A stretch of 64,000 nt of DNA from Flavobacterium keumense (GTDB lineage Bacteria; Bacteroidota; Bacteroidia; Flavobacteriales; Flavobacteriaceae), in assembly GCF_029866485.1 (NCBI RefSeq), contig NZ_CP092332.1:1302001-1366000 (forward strand). The letters are read 5' to 3'. Position 1 is the first letter of the stretch; each line of letters starts with the position of its first letter. The translations under genes and the position numbers were made by a program. Below are positions 16,949-26,602 of the stretch, in pieces. The notes below the pieces were generated by a model. That model was not told the origin of the DNA. It saw only the letters and a program-made list of their open reading frames with translations, and searched no databases.

Positions 16949-17293
16949 TTAATTGTTTTCTAAGGCTTCCCAAAATTCGTAGGCTCTACGCAAATGAGGG
17001 ATTACAATAGTTCCGCCTACTAAAGTAGCGATTCCCATTGCTTCCATCATTTCTTCTTTGGTTACGCCTTCTTTATAACTGGTTTCTAAATGGTATTTGA
17101 TGCAATCATCACAGCGCAATACAGTAGAGGCCACAAGACCTAAAAGTTCTTTGGTTTTTACATCCAAAGCCCCTTCGGCATAGGCATTGGTGTCTAAATT
17201 GAAAATACGCTTGACAATTTTGTTATTGTCTGCGAGTAATTTCTCGTTCATTTTTGAACGGTACTCATTAAATTCTTGAACGATATCAGCCAT
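16949..17293 (-). CDS. Carboxymuconolactone decarboxylase (AhpD-like) family protein
   Basis: A 114-residue all-helical protein with the CMD-family active-site pattern LRCDDCIKYHLETSYKEG at about residues 58-75. The Cys-x-x-Cys and the His four residues later match the AhpD-type redox motif. Such proteins act as small thiol-dependent peroxidases or decarboxylases; which applies here is not known. Its start overlaps the end of tatC by 8 bases, indicating one operon. Confidence 0.9.
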   Translation of the reverse strand: MADIVQEFNEYRSKMNEKLLADNNKIVKRIFNLDTNAYAEGALDVKTKELLGLVASTVLRCDDCIKYHLETSYKEGVTKEEMMEAMGIATLVGGTIVIPHLRRAYEFWEALENN

Positions 17294-18101
17294 TTTCTTT
17301 GTTTTTATTTCGAGTTACAACTTTAGAAATCCATATACTTGCTTCGTAAATAATCAACATTGGGATAGCTACAATTGTTTGACTTACTACATCAGGAGGT
17401 GTTACAATAGCGGCTACAATTAAAATAATTATCACTGCATATTTCCAGTATTTTCTTAAGAATGTTGGAGTAACTAAGCCTAGCTTGGTTAAGAAATAGA
17501 TAATAATTGGTAATTCAAAAAACAAGCCGCTGGCTACGATACTCGTTTTTACCATTCCGATGTAGGAATCAATGCTGAATTGGTTTTTTACCACATCACT
17601 CACCTTGAAGGTGGCAAAGAAGTTTACAGACATTGGGATCACCACAAAGTAGCCAAATAAAACGCCTAAGAAGAAAAGCATCGAAGACACAAATAGAAAT
17701 AACTTGGCGTGTTTTCTTTCTTTTTCGTACAAGGCAGGGCTAATGAATTTCCATAATTCCCATAGTATGTAAGGAAATCCAAGAATGAATCCAGATAAGA
17801 TACACGTCCAAACTAAAATGTTTACCTGTCCTTCCATATCGGTATTTTGGATAATGAAAGGCATTTCGGTTACGCAAATGCTGTCGGCAAATCCTAATTG
17901 GTGTGATAAATCACAGAAAAAGCGGTAGGTAATGAAGTCGGGACTAGTTGGTCCAAAAATAATTACATCAAATATATAATCGCTTACAAAAAAAGTGACC
18001 GTTGCTAAAATTAAAATAGCAATTGTACTTCGTACTAATAACCATCGTAGTTCCTCGAGATGGTCTAAAAACGACATTTCGTTTAAATCTTTCTTTGCCA
18101 T
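17286..18101 (-). CDS. tatC: Sec-independent (Tat) translocase subunit
   Basis: A 271-residue inner-membrane protein with six hydrophobic segments. The N-terminal FLDHLEELRWLLVRS (about residues 11-25) is the TatC signature that binds the twin-arginine signal peptide. The conserved FISPALYEKERKHA loop is at about 128-141. It translocates folded proteins with TatA. Its ATG shares one base with the stop codon of the upstream kdsD-like gene (TAATG), so the two are coupled. No tatA gene was found in the window. Confidence 0.96.
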   Translation of the reverse strand: MAKKDLNEMSFLDHLEELRWLLVRSTIAILILATVTFFVSDYIFDVIIFGPTSPDFITYRFFCDLSHQLGFADSICVTEMPFIIQNTDMEGQVNILVWTCILSGFILGFPYILWELWKFISPALYEKERKHAKLFLFVSSMLFFLGVLFGYFVVIPMSVNFFATFKVSDVVKNQFSIDSYIGMVKTSIVASGLFFELPIIIYFLTKLGLVTPTFLRKYWKYAVIIILIVAAIVTPPDVVSQTIVAIPMLIIYEASIWISKVVTRNKNKENG

Positions 18102-19066
18102 TATATAATTCCTTCTTTTAAAATATCGTGCAGGTGTAACACCCCTTTAAATTCTGAGTCGTCTACTACAACGAGTTGGGTAATTTTGAAGTTTTCCATC
18201 AAATGGAAAGCATCAATTACCATGGCTTCAGAGGTAGTGGTTTTTGGATTTTTGGTCATAATGTCTTTGGCTGTCAAATCAGCAAAAGAATCTCTTTCGT
18301 TTAACATACGACGAATATCTCCATCGGTAATGATCCCGATTACTTGATTGTTTTCTACTACGGCAGTAACTCCAAGACGTTTTTCCGAAATTTCAACAAT
18401 TACTTTTTTGATTGGAGCATCGGGAGTAACCATTGGTTTTTGCGAGTTTTCTAGCATGTCTTTGACGCGGAGTAGTAGTTTTTTACCTAAAGCACCTCCA
18501 GGATGATAGACTGCAAAATCTTCGGCTTTAAAATCGCGCATTTCCATCAGACAAACGGCTAAGGCATCGCCCATTACTAATTGAGCTGTAGTACTATTGG
18601 TTGGTGCTAAATTATTAGGGCAAGCTTCATGATCTACTGTAGTATTGAGTACAATATCGGATCCTTGCGCTAAAAACGAACTCATATTTCCAGTTATGGC
18701 AATTAAAAAATTATCAAAACGTTTCAATAGAGGCACTAATACTTTAATTTCAGGGCTATTGCCACTTTTAGAAATGCAGATGACAATATCTTCTTTTTGA
18801 ACCATTCCTAAATCGCCATGAATGGCTTCGGCAGCGTGTAAAAATAAGGATGGAGTTCCTGTCGAATTGAAGCTAGCAACCATTTTTTGTGCAATGATGG
18901 CGCTTTTCCCGATACCAGTTACGATTAATCTCCCTTTTGAATGGTAAATTTTTTCAACAGCCGTTGCAAATGTTTCATCCAGATAATCAGCAATTTTTGC
19001 TATCGATTGGCTTTCTGAGAGTATAGTTTTTTGGGCTGTAGCCAAAATATTTTGGGTTGTTATCAT
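18101..19066 (-). CDS. kdsD: KpsF/GutQ-type arabinose-5-phosphate isomerase (SIS + two CBS domains)
   Basis: A 321-residue protein that converts ribulose-5-phosphate to arabinose-5-phosphate for Kdo synthesis. The SIS domain (about residues 30-170) has VTGIGKSAIIAQKMVASFNS and ICISKSGNSPE. Two CBS domains occupy about 200-320. The frame runs upstream to 19168, but this extension crosses the recQ start. Family members begin near ATAQKTILxE, so the ATG at 19066 is chosen. A TAAATTTG box lies on this strand at 19109-19116. Its role fits with lptB two genes downstream. Confidence 0.93.
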   Translation of the reverse strand: MITTQNILATAQKTILSESQSIAKIADYLDETFATAVEKIYHSKGRLIVTGIGKSAIIAQKMVASFNSTGTPSLFLHAAEAIHGDLGMVQKEDIVICISKSGNSPEIKVLVPLLKRFDNFLIAITGNMSSFLAQGSDIVLNTTVDHEACPNNLAPTNSTTAQLVMGDALAVCLMEMRDFKAEDFAVYHPGGALGKKLLLRVKDMLENSQKPMVTPDAPIKKVIVEISEKRLGVTAVVENNQVIGIITDGDIRRMLNERDSFADLTAKDIMTKNPKTTTSEAMVIDAFHLMENFKITQLVVVDDSEFKGVLHLHDILKEGII

Positions 19067-19070
19067 TAAA

Positions 19071-19101
19071 TTTGCGATTATAAAAGAAAGTTGTATCTTT
19101 A
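19071..19101 (+). promoter_or_regulatory. Probable recQ promoter
   Basis: TTG at 19071-19073 and TATCTTTA at 19094-19101 are separated by 20 bases, close to the Bacteroidota consensus (the last base of the -7 box is A rather than G). It ends 38 bases before the recQ start codon. The kdsD promoter on the other strand must overlap this short divergent region. Confidence 0.5.
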
Positions 19102-19139
19102 TGTGATGCAAATTTATACAAAATACCACATAATAAAGA

Positions 19140-21338
19140 ATGAATTCAAACGAAATTGATATCCACAAAGAATTAAAGAAGTATTTTGGCTTTAGTCAAT
19201 TTAAAGGATTACAAGAGCAGGTTGTACGAAGTATTCTTGCTAAACAAAATACTTTTGTTATTATGCCTACAGGCGGAGGGAAATCACTCTGTTATCAGTT
19301 GCCGGCTTTAATTCAGGAAGGAACTGCGATTGTAGTCTCGCCACTGATTGCTTTAATGAAGAATCAGGTAGATGCTATTCGAAGTCTTTCTTCTGAGAAT
19401 GGTATTGCGCATGTGTTGAATTCATCTTTGACTAAAACTGAGATAGCCCAAGTAAAAAATGATATCTCAGCAGGAATTACTAAATTATTATATGTTGCCC
19501 CTGAATCGTTGACTAAGGAGGAATATGTGCAATTTCTTCAGTCGGTAACTGTTTCATTTGTTGCTATTGATGAGGCGCATTGTATATCCGAATGGGGACA
19601 TGATTTTAGACCAGAGTATCGCAATTTAAGACATATTATCAAACAGTTAGGTGGTGATGTTCCAGTAATTGGGTTAACCGCTACGGCTACTCCAAAGGTA
19701 CAGGAAGATATTTTGAAAAATTTGGATATGTCTAATGCCACAACATTTAAGGCATCGTTTAATAGGCCTAATTTGTATTATGAGGTTCGTACTAAAACCA
19801 AAAATATTGAATCGGATATCATTCGTTTTATCAAACAAAATAAAGGAAAATCAGGAATTATTTATTGTTTAAGTCGTAAAAAAGTTGAAGCTATTGCTGA
19901 GGTTTTGCAAGTGAATGGTATTAGCGCGGTGGCTTATCATGCTGGTTTGGATGCGAAAACAAGAGCGAAACATCAAGACATGTTTTTGATGGAAGATGTG
20001 GAGGTAGTTGTAGCTACTATTGCTTTTGGTATGGGAATTGACAAACCCGATGTTCGTTTTGTAATTCATCACGATATTCCAAAGTCTTTGGAAAGTTATT
20101 ATCAAGAAACAGGACGTGCAGGACGAGATGGAGGCGAAGGTCATTGTTTAGCCTACTATTCGTATAAAGACGTAGAAAAATTAGAAAAATTCATGTCGGG
20201 TAAACCTGTTGCTGAACAAGAAATTGGATTTGCTTTGTTGCAAGAAGTAGTGGCCTATGCTGAAACTTCGATGTCGAGACGTAAATTTTTATTGCACTAT
20301 TTCGGTGAAGAATTCGATAGCGAAACGGGTGAAGGAGCCGATATGGATGACAACGTACGCAATCCAAAGAATAAAGTAGAAGCTAAAAATCAAGTCGTAC
20401 AATTATTAGAAGTTGTTCGCGATACCAAACATTTATACAAATCTAAAGAAGTCGTATTTACTTTGATAGGTCGTGTGAATGCGGTAATTAAGGCACATAA
20501 AACAGACTCACAATCCTTCTTTGGATCGGGAGCTGATCACGATGAAAAATATTGGATGGCTTTGTTACGCCAAGTTTTAGTCGAAGGGTATTTGGCTAAG
20601 GATATTGAAACCTATGGTATTGTTAAGATTACAGACAAAGGATTGGATTTTATTAAAAATCCTAGTTCGTTTATGATGTCTGAAGATCACGAGTATAGCG
20701 AAAGTGAGGAGGATGCAATTGTTTCATCAACAAAATCTTCGGGAGCGACTGATGAAATTTTAATGGGAATGTTGCGTGAGTTGCGTAAAAAAGTAGCCAA
20801 AAAATTAGGAGTTCCGCCTTTTGTGGTTTTCCAAGATCCTTCTTTGGAAGACATGGCGTTAAAATATCCGATTACTCAAGATGAATTAATTACGATTCAT
20901 GGTGTTGGAGAAGGAAAGGCTAAAAAATATGGTGCTTCCTTTGTAGAATTAATTAGTCGTTATGTTGAGGATAATGACATTATTCGTCCAGATGATTTGG
21001 TAGTGAAATCTACCGGTGTGAATTCGGCTAATAAGTTGTATATCATCCAAAATATTGACAGAAAACTCTCTTTAGAGGATATTGCTGCAGCCAAAGGCAT
21101 GACTATGGATGACTTGATTAAAGAGATGGAACAGATTGTGTATTCAGGAACTAAATTAAATATTAAGTATTGGATTGACGATCTTTTGGATGACGAACAA
21201 CAAGAAGAAATTCACGACTACTTTATGGAATCTGAATCGGATCGAATTGAAGACGCTTTGAAAGAATTTGACGGTGAATACGATATTGATGAATTGCGTT
21301 TGATGCGTATTCAATTCATTAGCGAAGTCGCTAACTAA
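19140..21338 (+). CDS. recQ: ATP-dependent DNA helicase RecQ
   Basis: A 732-residue 3'-5' superfamily 2 helicase. Walker A is MPTGGGKSLCYQLP at about residues 42-55. The Walker B DEAH box lies in AIDEAHCISEWGHDFRPEY at about 141-159, motif III is GLTATATP, and motif VI is QETGRAGRDG at about 323-332. The RQC region follows, and an HRDC-like domain is at about 545-620 with a further C-terminal extension. Family length in Bacteroidota is similar. It is divergent from kdsD with 73 bases between start codons. Confidence 0.97.
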   Translation: MNSNEIDIHKELKKYFGFSQFKGLQEQVVRSILAKQNTFVIMPTGGGKSLCYQLPALIQEGTAIVVSPLIALMKNQVDAIRSLSSENGIAHVLNSSLTKTEIAQVKNDISAGITKLLYVAPESLTKEEYVQFLQSVTVSFVAIDEAHCISEWGHDFRPEYRNLRHIIKQLGGDVPVIGLTATATPKVQEDILKNLDMSNATTFKASFNRPNLYYEVRTKTKNIESDIIRFIKQNKGKSGIIYCLSRKKVEAIAEVLQVNGISAVAYHAGLDAKTRAKHQDMFLMEDVEVVVATIAFGMGIDKPDVRFVIHHDIPKSLESYYQETGRAGRDGGEGHCLAYYSYKDVEKLEKFMSGKPVAEQEIGFALLQEVVAYAETSMSRRKFLLHYFGEEFDSETGEGADMDDNVRNPKNKVEAKNQVVQLLEVVRDTKHLYKSKEVVFTLIGRVNAVIKAHKTDSQSFFGSGADHDEKYWMALLRQVLVEGYLAKDIETYGIVKITDKGLDFIKNPSSFMMSEDHEYSESEEDAIVSSTKSSGATDEILMGMLRELRKKVAKKLGVPPFVVFQDPSLEDMALKYPITQDELITIHGVGEGKAKKYGASFVELISRYVEDNDIIRPDDLVVKSTGVNSANKLYIIQNIDRKLSLEDIAAAKGMTMDDLIKEMEQIVYSGTKLNIKYWIDDLLDDEQQEEIHDYFMESESDRIEDALKEFDGEYDIDELRLMRIQFISEVAN

Positions 21339-21349
21339 TGTAGCAATCG

Positions 21350-21589
21350 TTACTCTTGGTAGATTTCTCCGCGATGTGGTTTTAAGGCATCGCGAACTGC
21401 AATCATATAGTCGTCAGTGACTACCATATAAGCGATAGCGTACATTTCATTTCGTATTTCAAATCCTGTAATTTTGAGCGGTAGCTTTTCGATGTCGATG
21501 AATTCTTTGAGGTGAATTTCATGATGTTCGGCGGTTTTTGCAGCTGTTGGTCCTCTAAAATCCCAAATTAATTTAATTTTTCTTTCCAT
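21350..21589 (-). CDS. Small conserved hypothetical protein
   Basis: A 79-residue soluble protein beginning MERKIKLIWDFRGPTAAKTA, with several His and charged residues and no signal peptide or membrane helix. I do not recognise the family. The ATG at 21589 is chosen over an upstream TTG at 21598. It is convergent with recQ and only 11 bases from its end. It is probably a real gene because of its orderly composition and clean placement. Confidence 0.65.
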   Translation of the reverse strand: MERKIKLIWDFRGPTAAKTAEHHEIHLKEFIDIEKLPLKITGFEIRNEMYAIAYMVVTDDYMIAVRDALKPHRGEIYQE

Positions 21590-21724
21590 TTTTTGCAATT
21601 GAAACGCAAAGGTACAAACTCTTCTTCGAAATGGTTGTTATTTTCATTGACTGAATTCACTTCAAAATGTTATTTTTGTATTCTGTTTTGCCAAATGGGT
21701 TTAACATAGAAAAAATAACATTTG

Positions 21725-23284
21725 ATGCCAAAAGAACTTTTACTACAAGTTAGTCCCGAAATAGCTGCCGATGCTGTGTTGCTACAACAGTATTTGTCTA
21801 AACAAATCAAGGTTGGGGTTTCTGAAATTCAACATGTTTCCATACTAAAACGTTCTATTGATGCGCGTCAAAAAACCATTAAAATCAATCTGAAAGTACG
21901 GATTTATTTGCAAGAAGAAGTCTTTCAAGAACAATCTATATCGCTTCCTGATTATCAAAATGTCGCTCATGCCCATGAAGTAATTGTTGTTGGTGCAGGT
22001 CCAGCAGGACTTTTTGCTGCTTTGCAATTGATCGAATTAGGATTAAAGCCTATTGTGATTGAACGTGGAAAAGACGTTCGTGGTCGTCGTCGTGATTTAA
22101 AAGCGATCAATCGAGATCATATTGTGAATGAAGATTCCAATTATTGTTTTGGCGAAGGCGGGGCAGGAACTTATTCGGATGGGAAATTGTATACCCGTTC
22201 TAAAAAACGAGGTGATGTAACTCGAATTCTGGAATTGTTATTTGCTTTTGGTGCAACACCTGATATTTTGGTTGATGCTCATCCGCACATTGGAACAAAC
22301 AAATTGCCTCAAATTATTCAGGATATTCGAGAAAAAATTATTGAATGTGGCGGACAGGTTTTGTTTGAAACCCGTGTAACCGATATTGTAATCAAAAATA
22401 ACGAAGTCCAAGGCGTGGTAACTCAAAAAAGGGATACCATTGCCGCTAATAAAATCATATTGGCCACAGGGCATTCGGCTCGTGATATTTTTGAATTGTT
22501 GGATCGCAAAAAAGTATTGATTGAAGCCAAGCCTTTTGCTTTGGGCGTTCGAGCAGAACATCCACAATCGTTGATAGACCGTATTCAATACAGTTGTGAT
22601 TATCGTGGGGAACATTTACCACCCGCTCCGTATTCGATAGTAAAACAAGTGGGAGGTCGAGGGATGTATTCTTTTTGTATGTGTCCAGGTGGAGTAATTG
22701 CGCCTTGTGCTACTAGCCCAGGCGAGGTAGTAACCAATGGATGGTCGCCTTCTAAACGGGATCAGGCTACTGCCAATTCCGGCATTGTTATCGAATTGAA
22801 GTTAGAAGATTTTGCTCCTTTTGCTAAATTTGGGCCTTTGGCTGGAATGGAATTTCAGAAGAGTATCGAGCAGAAAGCATGGCATTTGGCTGGTCAAACC
22901 CAACGTGTTCCCGCACAACGAATGGTTGATTTTACTCAAAATAAAGTATCTACTACTATTCCTACTACATCCTATGTTCCAGGTACTACTTCGGTAGAAA
23001 TGGGGCGGGTGTTTCCTGGTTTTTTAAGTCAGATTTTGAGAGAAGGATTTACCGAATTTGGCAAATCGATGAAAGGCTACTTGACCAATGAAGCGATTCT
23101 TCACGCGCCTGAATCACGTACTTCTTCGCCTGTGAGAATTCCGAGAGATGGAATATCTCTTGAGCATTTGCAAATCAAAGGATTGTATCCGTGTGGAGAA
23201 GGAGCAGGCTATGCTGGTGGCATTATTTCGGCTGCCATTGATGGTGAAAAATGCGCTTTAAAAATCGCTGAAAGTTTGCAGTAA
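21725..23284 (+). CDS. FAD-dependent dehydrogenase (COG2509-like NAD(P)/FAD oxidoreductase)
   Basis: A 519-residue flavoprotein. An N-terminal region of about 80 residues precedes the FAD dinucleotide-binding loop VVGAGPAGLFAALQLIELG at about residues 87-105. The segment DSNYCFGEGGAGTYSDGKLY follows, typical of the COG2509 family. A GATGHS-type second dinucleotide motif appears as LATGHSARDIF at about 242-252, and the C-terminal GEGAGYAGGIISAAIDG segment closes the FAD site. The substrate is unknown. An in-frame TTG just before the ATG is ignored. It is convergent with the GH130 gene, four bases apart. Confidence 0.88.
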   Translation: MPKELLLQVSPEIAADAVLLQQYLSKQIKVGVSEIQHVSILKRSIDARQKTIKINLKVRIYLQEEVFQEQSISLPDYQNVAHAHEVIVVGAGPAGLFAALQLIELGLKPIVIERGKDVRGRRRDLKAINRDHIVNEDSNYCFGEGGAGTYSDGKLYTRSKKRGDVTRILELLFAFGATPDILVDAHPHIGTNKLPQIIQDIREKIIECGGQVLFETRVTDIVIKNNEVQGVVTQKRDTIAANKIILATGHSARDIFELLDRKKVLIEAKPFALGVRAEHPQSLIDRIQYSCDYRGEHLPPAPYSIVKQVGGRGMYSFCMCPGGVIAPCATSPGEVVTNGWSPSKRDQATANSGIVIELKLEDFAPFAKFGPLAGMEFQKSIEQKAWHLAGQTQRVPAQRMVDFTQNKVSTTIPTTSYVPGTTSVEMGRVFPGFLSQILREGFTEFGKSMKGYLTNEAILHAPESRTSSPVRIPRDGISLEHLQIKGLYPCGEGAGYAGGIISAAIDGEKCALKIAESLQ

Positions 23285-23287
23285 TAC

Positions 23288-24367
23288 CTATTGTTTACGC
23301 ACCGCTACGGAAATTTTTGAGTCGGCTGTACCATAATATAAGAACCATTTGTTCTTAAAGAAAACCAATCCTTCTACAAAACAAACTTCATTTACTTCTC
23401 CCATTTTTTCATAGGGTTTGTCGGGATGAATGAAGTGATTTTGAGTACGGTCGATTAGTTTGTACGGTTGGTTTTTGTCAAATAATGCTTGGCCTGCAGC
23501 ATAGGTAAATTTTGGCAATTCAGAGGTGTTGTAATTGGCTGCATTACTACCGTTGTAGATTAATACAATTCCTTCTTTTTGCAAAAGGGCAAAAGGTCCA
23601 GGTTCTACCAATCGACTGTCAAAATAGCCCATTCGAGGATGAAGAACACTAATTATTTTTTGACTTTCTTCATTGACAGCGGCTTGCCAATGGATTAAAT
23701 CGTCAGAATACGCCATGAACAAATCGGTATCGCCAAAATACATCCAATAGTTGTTATTAATTTTGGTAGCAATTATTTTATTTCCTTTTTTTTTACCTAC
23801 AATCGCCCCAGATTTGGCCCAGAGGTCTTTGTACTTTTCGTCTTTCAGTACCAGGCCTTGTTTTGTCCAATGTTTCAAATCTTTGGAAGTGGCAAAACAC
23901 AATCGGGCCACTTTACCATCATAAGCAGTATAGGTCATAAAATAGCTTCCGTCAGAGCATTCAATCACCCTTGGATCTTCTACTCCACCTTTCCATTCGT
24001 ATTGATTCATGCTGTCATTGTCAGGGGAAAAGATAGGCTCGGCTTCTTTTTTAAAATGCAAACCGTCTTCGCTTACGGCTAAGCCTAAACGGGAAGTCAT
24101 TTGGTTGTCTTGTGCTCGATAAATGAGATATACTTTGTTGTCTTTTACAATGGCAGACGGATTGAGTACATTGCGTTCTTCCCAACTCACCGTTTTTTTA
24201 CTTACCGGACATATAAAGGTCTGTTTTTTATCAGGTGATAAAATAGGATTAATGCTGTCCGTTTTTACAAAATCAAGTAATGTCCAGCTGGACTTTGATT
24301 TTTGTGCTTCAATTGTGTTGCAATATAGTAGAGCAAGAAGTAGTGTGAGACGAATGAGTTGTTTCAT
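23288..24367 (-). CDS. Glycoside hydrolase family 130-like protein, secreted
   Basis: A 359-residue five-bladed beta-propeller type protein with an N-terminal signal peptide (about residues 1-21, ending EAQ). The GH130 pattern is visible as WKGGVEDPRV at about 126-135, FMTYTAYDG at about 145-153, and YGTADSKISVA near the C-terminus. GH130 enzymes act on beta-mannosides or related glycans by phosphorolysis or hydrolysis. A secreted member is more likely a hydrolase because phosphate is scarce outside the cytoplasm, but that is inference. No polysaccharide-utilisation partners (SusC/D) are adjacent. Confidence 0.85.
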   Translation of the reverse strand: MKQLIRLTLLLALLYCNTIEAQKSKSSWTLLDFVKTDSINPILSPDKKQTFICPVSKKTVSWEERNVLNPSAIVKDNKVYLIYRAQDNQMTSRLGLAVSEDGLHFKKEAEPIFSPDNDSMNQYEWKGGVEDPRVIECSDGSYFMTYTAYDGKVARLCFATSKDLKHWTKQGLVLKDEKYKDLWAKSGAIVGKKKGNKIIATKINNNYWMYFGDTDLFMAYSDDLIHWQAAVNEESQKIISVLHPRMGYFDSRLVEPGPFALLQKEGIVLIYNGSNAANYNTSELPKFTYAAGQALFDKNQPYKLIDRTQNHFIHPDKPYEKMGEVNEVCFVEGLVFFKNKWFLYYGTADSKISVAVRKQ

Positions 24368-24410
24368 TTGGGTTCTGGTTTTTTTGATAGTAATTAAGGT
24401 AAATATACCA

Positions 24411-25502
24411 TTATTCTTTTTTCAAACGACTTTTAAATAATTTTTCGAATTTTTCAATTTTAGGTTGGATCACCATTTTACAGTACGGCTGGTTTTTATT
24501 CTTTTCATAATATCCTTGATGGTAGTCTTCGGCTTTGTAGAATTGGGTAAGTGGTTCAATAGTAGTTACTACTGGACTATCATATACACGGGCATTAGTG
24601 AGAGCTGTAATGATATGCTGCGCTTCTTTTTTTTCTTGTTCGTTTTTGTAGAAAATAACCGAACGGTATTGTGTGCCTACATCGGCTCTTTGTCGGTTGA
24701 GTGTGGTGGGGTCGTGAACGGTAAAGAATACTTTGAAAATCTCGTCTAAATTGGTTTGTGTTTTGTCGTAGGTAATTTGGACTACTTCGGCATGGCCCGT
24801 TGTTCCTGAGCATACTTCTTCATAGGTTGGATTTTCAGTATGCCCCCCTGCATAACCCGATACAACGGATTGGACTCCTTTTAAATTTTCGTATACTGCT
24901 TCTACACACCAATAGCATCCACCACCTAGAGTAATGGTGGCTATTTTTGAATTGGATTGTGTAGGTATTGCGTCTGGTACAAAATCTAAAGAAATGGCAT
25001 TCATACAATATCTTTTTCCAGTGGGTTCCGGGCCGTCATTGAATAAATGGCCTAAATGACTGTTGCATCTGCCACAAAGCGCTTCGGTGCGAATCATTCC
25101 GAAGGATTTGTCCAATTTGAAGATGATACTTTCTTTATTTTCTTGCTCAAAAAAGCTTGGCCAGCCACAACTACTAGTGAATTTTTGATTGGATCGGAAT
25201 AATCTGGATCCACATACAGCACAGTAGTAGGTTCCTTTTGTTTCGTCGTTCCACATGGTTCCTGTAAATGCTCTTTCAGTGTCAGCTTCACGCGCTACGG
25301 CATATAAATCAGGAGGTAATATTTTTTTCCACTCGGCATCTGAGACGTTTAATTTTGTGGTGTCAGTATTCGAATAGTATGGGTTTTCAGGTTTAGAAAT
25401 GGTATTTGACATAGTTGAGGTATTGGATTTTTTTTGAGTTGTTGTTTGGCCACAAGCATTAAAAATAAGTAAAGGGACGAACAATAAAAAATAATATTTC
25501 AT
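24411..25502 (-). CDS. msrBA: MsrB-MsrA fusion lipoprotein (peptide methionine sulfoxide reductase)
   Basis: A 363-residue fusion with a lipoprotein signal (LLIFNACGQ, Cys at about residue 17). The MsrB domain comes first (about 50-180), with zinc Cys pairs CAVC and CGRC and the catalytic Cys in RYCMNAISLDF. The MsrA domain (about 187-355) has the catalytic Cys in GGGCYWCVEAVY and the GYAGGHTENPTYEEVCSG segment. It reduces both stereoisomers of methionine sulfoxide in oxidised envelope proteins. The order B-A is the reverse of the more common A-B fusions. The lipid anchor suggests it acts in the periplasm or at the outer membrane. Confidence 0.94.
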   Translation of the reverse strand: MKYYFLLFVPLLIFNACGQTTTQKKSNTSTMSNTISKPENPYYSNTDTTKLNVSDAEWKKILPPDLYAVAREADTERAFTGTMWNDETKGTYYCAVCGSRLFRSNQKFTSSCGWPSFFEQENKESIIFKLDKSFGMIRTEALCGRCNSHLGHLFNDGPEPTGKRYCMNAISLDFVPDAIPTQSNSKIATITLGGGCYWCVEAVYENLKGVQSVVSGYAGGHTENPTYEEVCSGTTGHAEVVQITYDKTQTNLDEIFKVFFTVHDPTTLNRQRADVGTQYRSVIFYKNEQEKKEAQHIITALTNARVYDSPVVTTIEPLTQFYKAEDYHQGYYEKNKNQPYCKMVIQPKIEKFEKLFKSRLKKE

Positions 25503-25653
25503 CGATGTTTGTTTTTTTAGAATCTTTAGCGACTCTTAGTTTCAATGTAAAAATACCATTTTACTAGTTAGACAGTAGTTAAACTTTGCCTAAAAATAAA
25601 AATTGGTGTTCTTGCTCTATCTTTTTTGTATTTTTGACGATTAATACAATCTT

Positions 25654-26181
25654 ATGTTAGAAGAGCATGTTATATTAGTGAATGAAAGGGATGAGCCCAT
25701 TGGGTTAATGCCGAAGATGGAGGCGCATGAAAAAGCAGTTTTACATCGTGCTTTTTCGGTTTTTGTATTGAATAGCAAGAACGAAATTATGTTGCAACAA
25801 CGTGCGCATCACAAATACCATTCTCCGCTGTTATGGACCAATACCTGTTGTAGTCACCAACGCGAAGGAGAAACTAATATTCAAGCAGGAAGTAGACGAT
25901 TGTATGAGGAAATGGGATTTCAAACTGAGTTGAAAGAATTGTTTCATTTTATATACAAGGCTCCTTTTGACAATGGTTTGACAGAGCATGAATTGGATCA
26001 TGTAATGATAGGGTATTACCATGAAGACCCTAAAATTAACCCCGATGAAGTAGAAGCATGGAAATGGATGCCTATTGAGGCTGTGAAGGTCGATATTCAG
26101 AATCATCCAGATTTATATACGATTTGGTTCAAAATTATTTTTGATGAATTTTATCATTTTTTAGAAGAGCATACACTTTAA
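25654..26181 (+). CDS. idi: Isopentenyl-diphosphate delta-isomerase, type I
   Basis: A 175-residue Nudix-fold enzyme that interconverts isopentenyl and dimethylallyl diphosphate. TNTCCSHQREGE at about residues 63-74 carries the catalytic Cys. RRLYEEMGF is the Nudix-like helix at about 82-90, and LTEHELDHVMIG carries the second catalytic acid near residue 115. Length fits type I. A TATTTTTG box at 25629-25636 is a likely -7 element. queD follows 11 bases after its stop, so the two are probably one unit. Confidence 0.96.
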   Translation: MLEEHVILVNERDEPIGLMPKMEAHEKAVLHRAFSVFVLNSKNEIMLQQRAHHKYHSPLLWTNTCCSHQREGETNIQAGSRRLYEEMGFQTELKELFHFIYKAPFDNGLTEHELDHVMIGYYHEDPKINPDEVEAWKWMPIEAVKVDIQNHPDLYTIWFKIIFDEFYHFLEEHTL

Positions 26182-26191
26182 ATTAATTCAA

Positions 26192-26602
26192 ATGAGAGTT
26201 ACGATTTCACGAAAAGCCCATTTTAATGCGGCACACCGATTGTATAGAAAAGATTGGTCATTTGAGCAAAATGATGCTGTTTTTGGGAAGTGTAATAATC
26301 CGAATTTTCATGGACATAATTATGAATTGATAGTGAGTGTTACAGGACCTATTGATCCAGAAACAGGCTATGTGATGGATGTTAAAATTCTTTCGGATAT
26401 TATCAAAAAAGAAGTAGAAGATGCGATGGATCATAAAAATTTGAATTTGGATGTTCCTGAATTCCAAGATTTGAATCCAACGGCTGAAAATATAGCGGTA
26501 GTGATTTGGAATAAAATCAGAAAACACATTCAAGCCACCCATGATTTGGAAGTGGTTTTGTATGAAACAGCTCGTAATTTTGTAACGTATAAAGGAGAAT
26601 AA
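26192..26602 (+). CDS. queD: 6-carboxy-5,6,7,8-tetrahydropterin synthase (QueD/PTPS family)
   Basis: A 136-residue pterin synthase. Zinc-binding His residues are seen in FNAAHRLY (about residue 14) and in NFHGHNYEL (about 39-41). The catalytic Cys is in GKCNNPNF, and the MDHKNLN segment is near residue 80. The family includes QueD (queuosine precursor) and eukaryote-like PTPS; queuosine is the usual assignment in this phylum. Its stop overlaps the start of bcp by one base (TAATG). Confidence 0.93.
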   Translation: MRVTISRKAHFNAAHRLYRKDWSFEQNDAVFGKCNNPNFHGHNYELIVSVTGPIDPETGYVMDVKILSDIIKKEVEDAMDHKNLNLDVPEFQDLNPTAENIAVVIWNKIRKHIQATHDLEVVLYETARNFVTYKGE

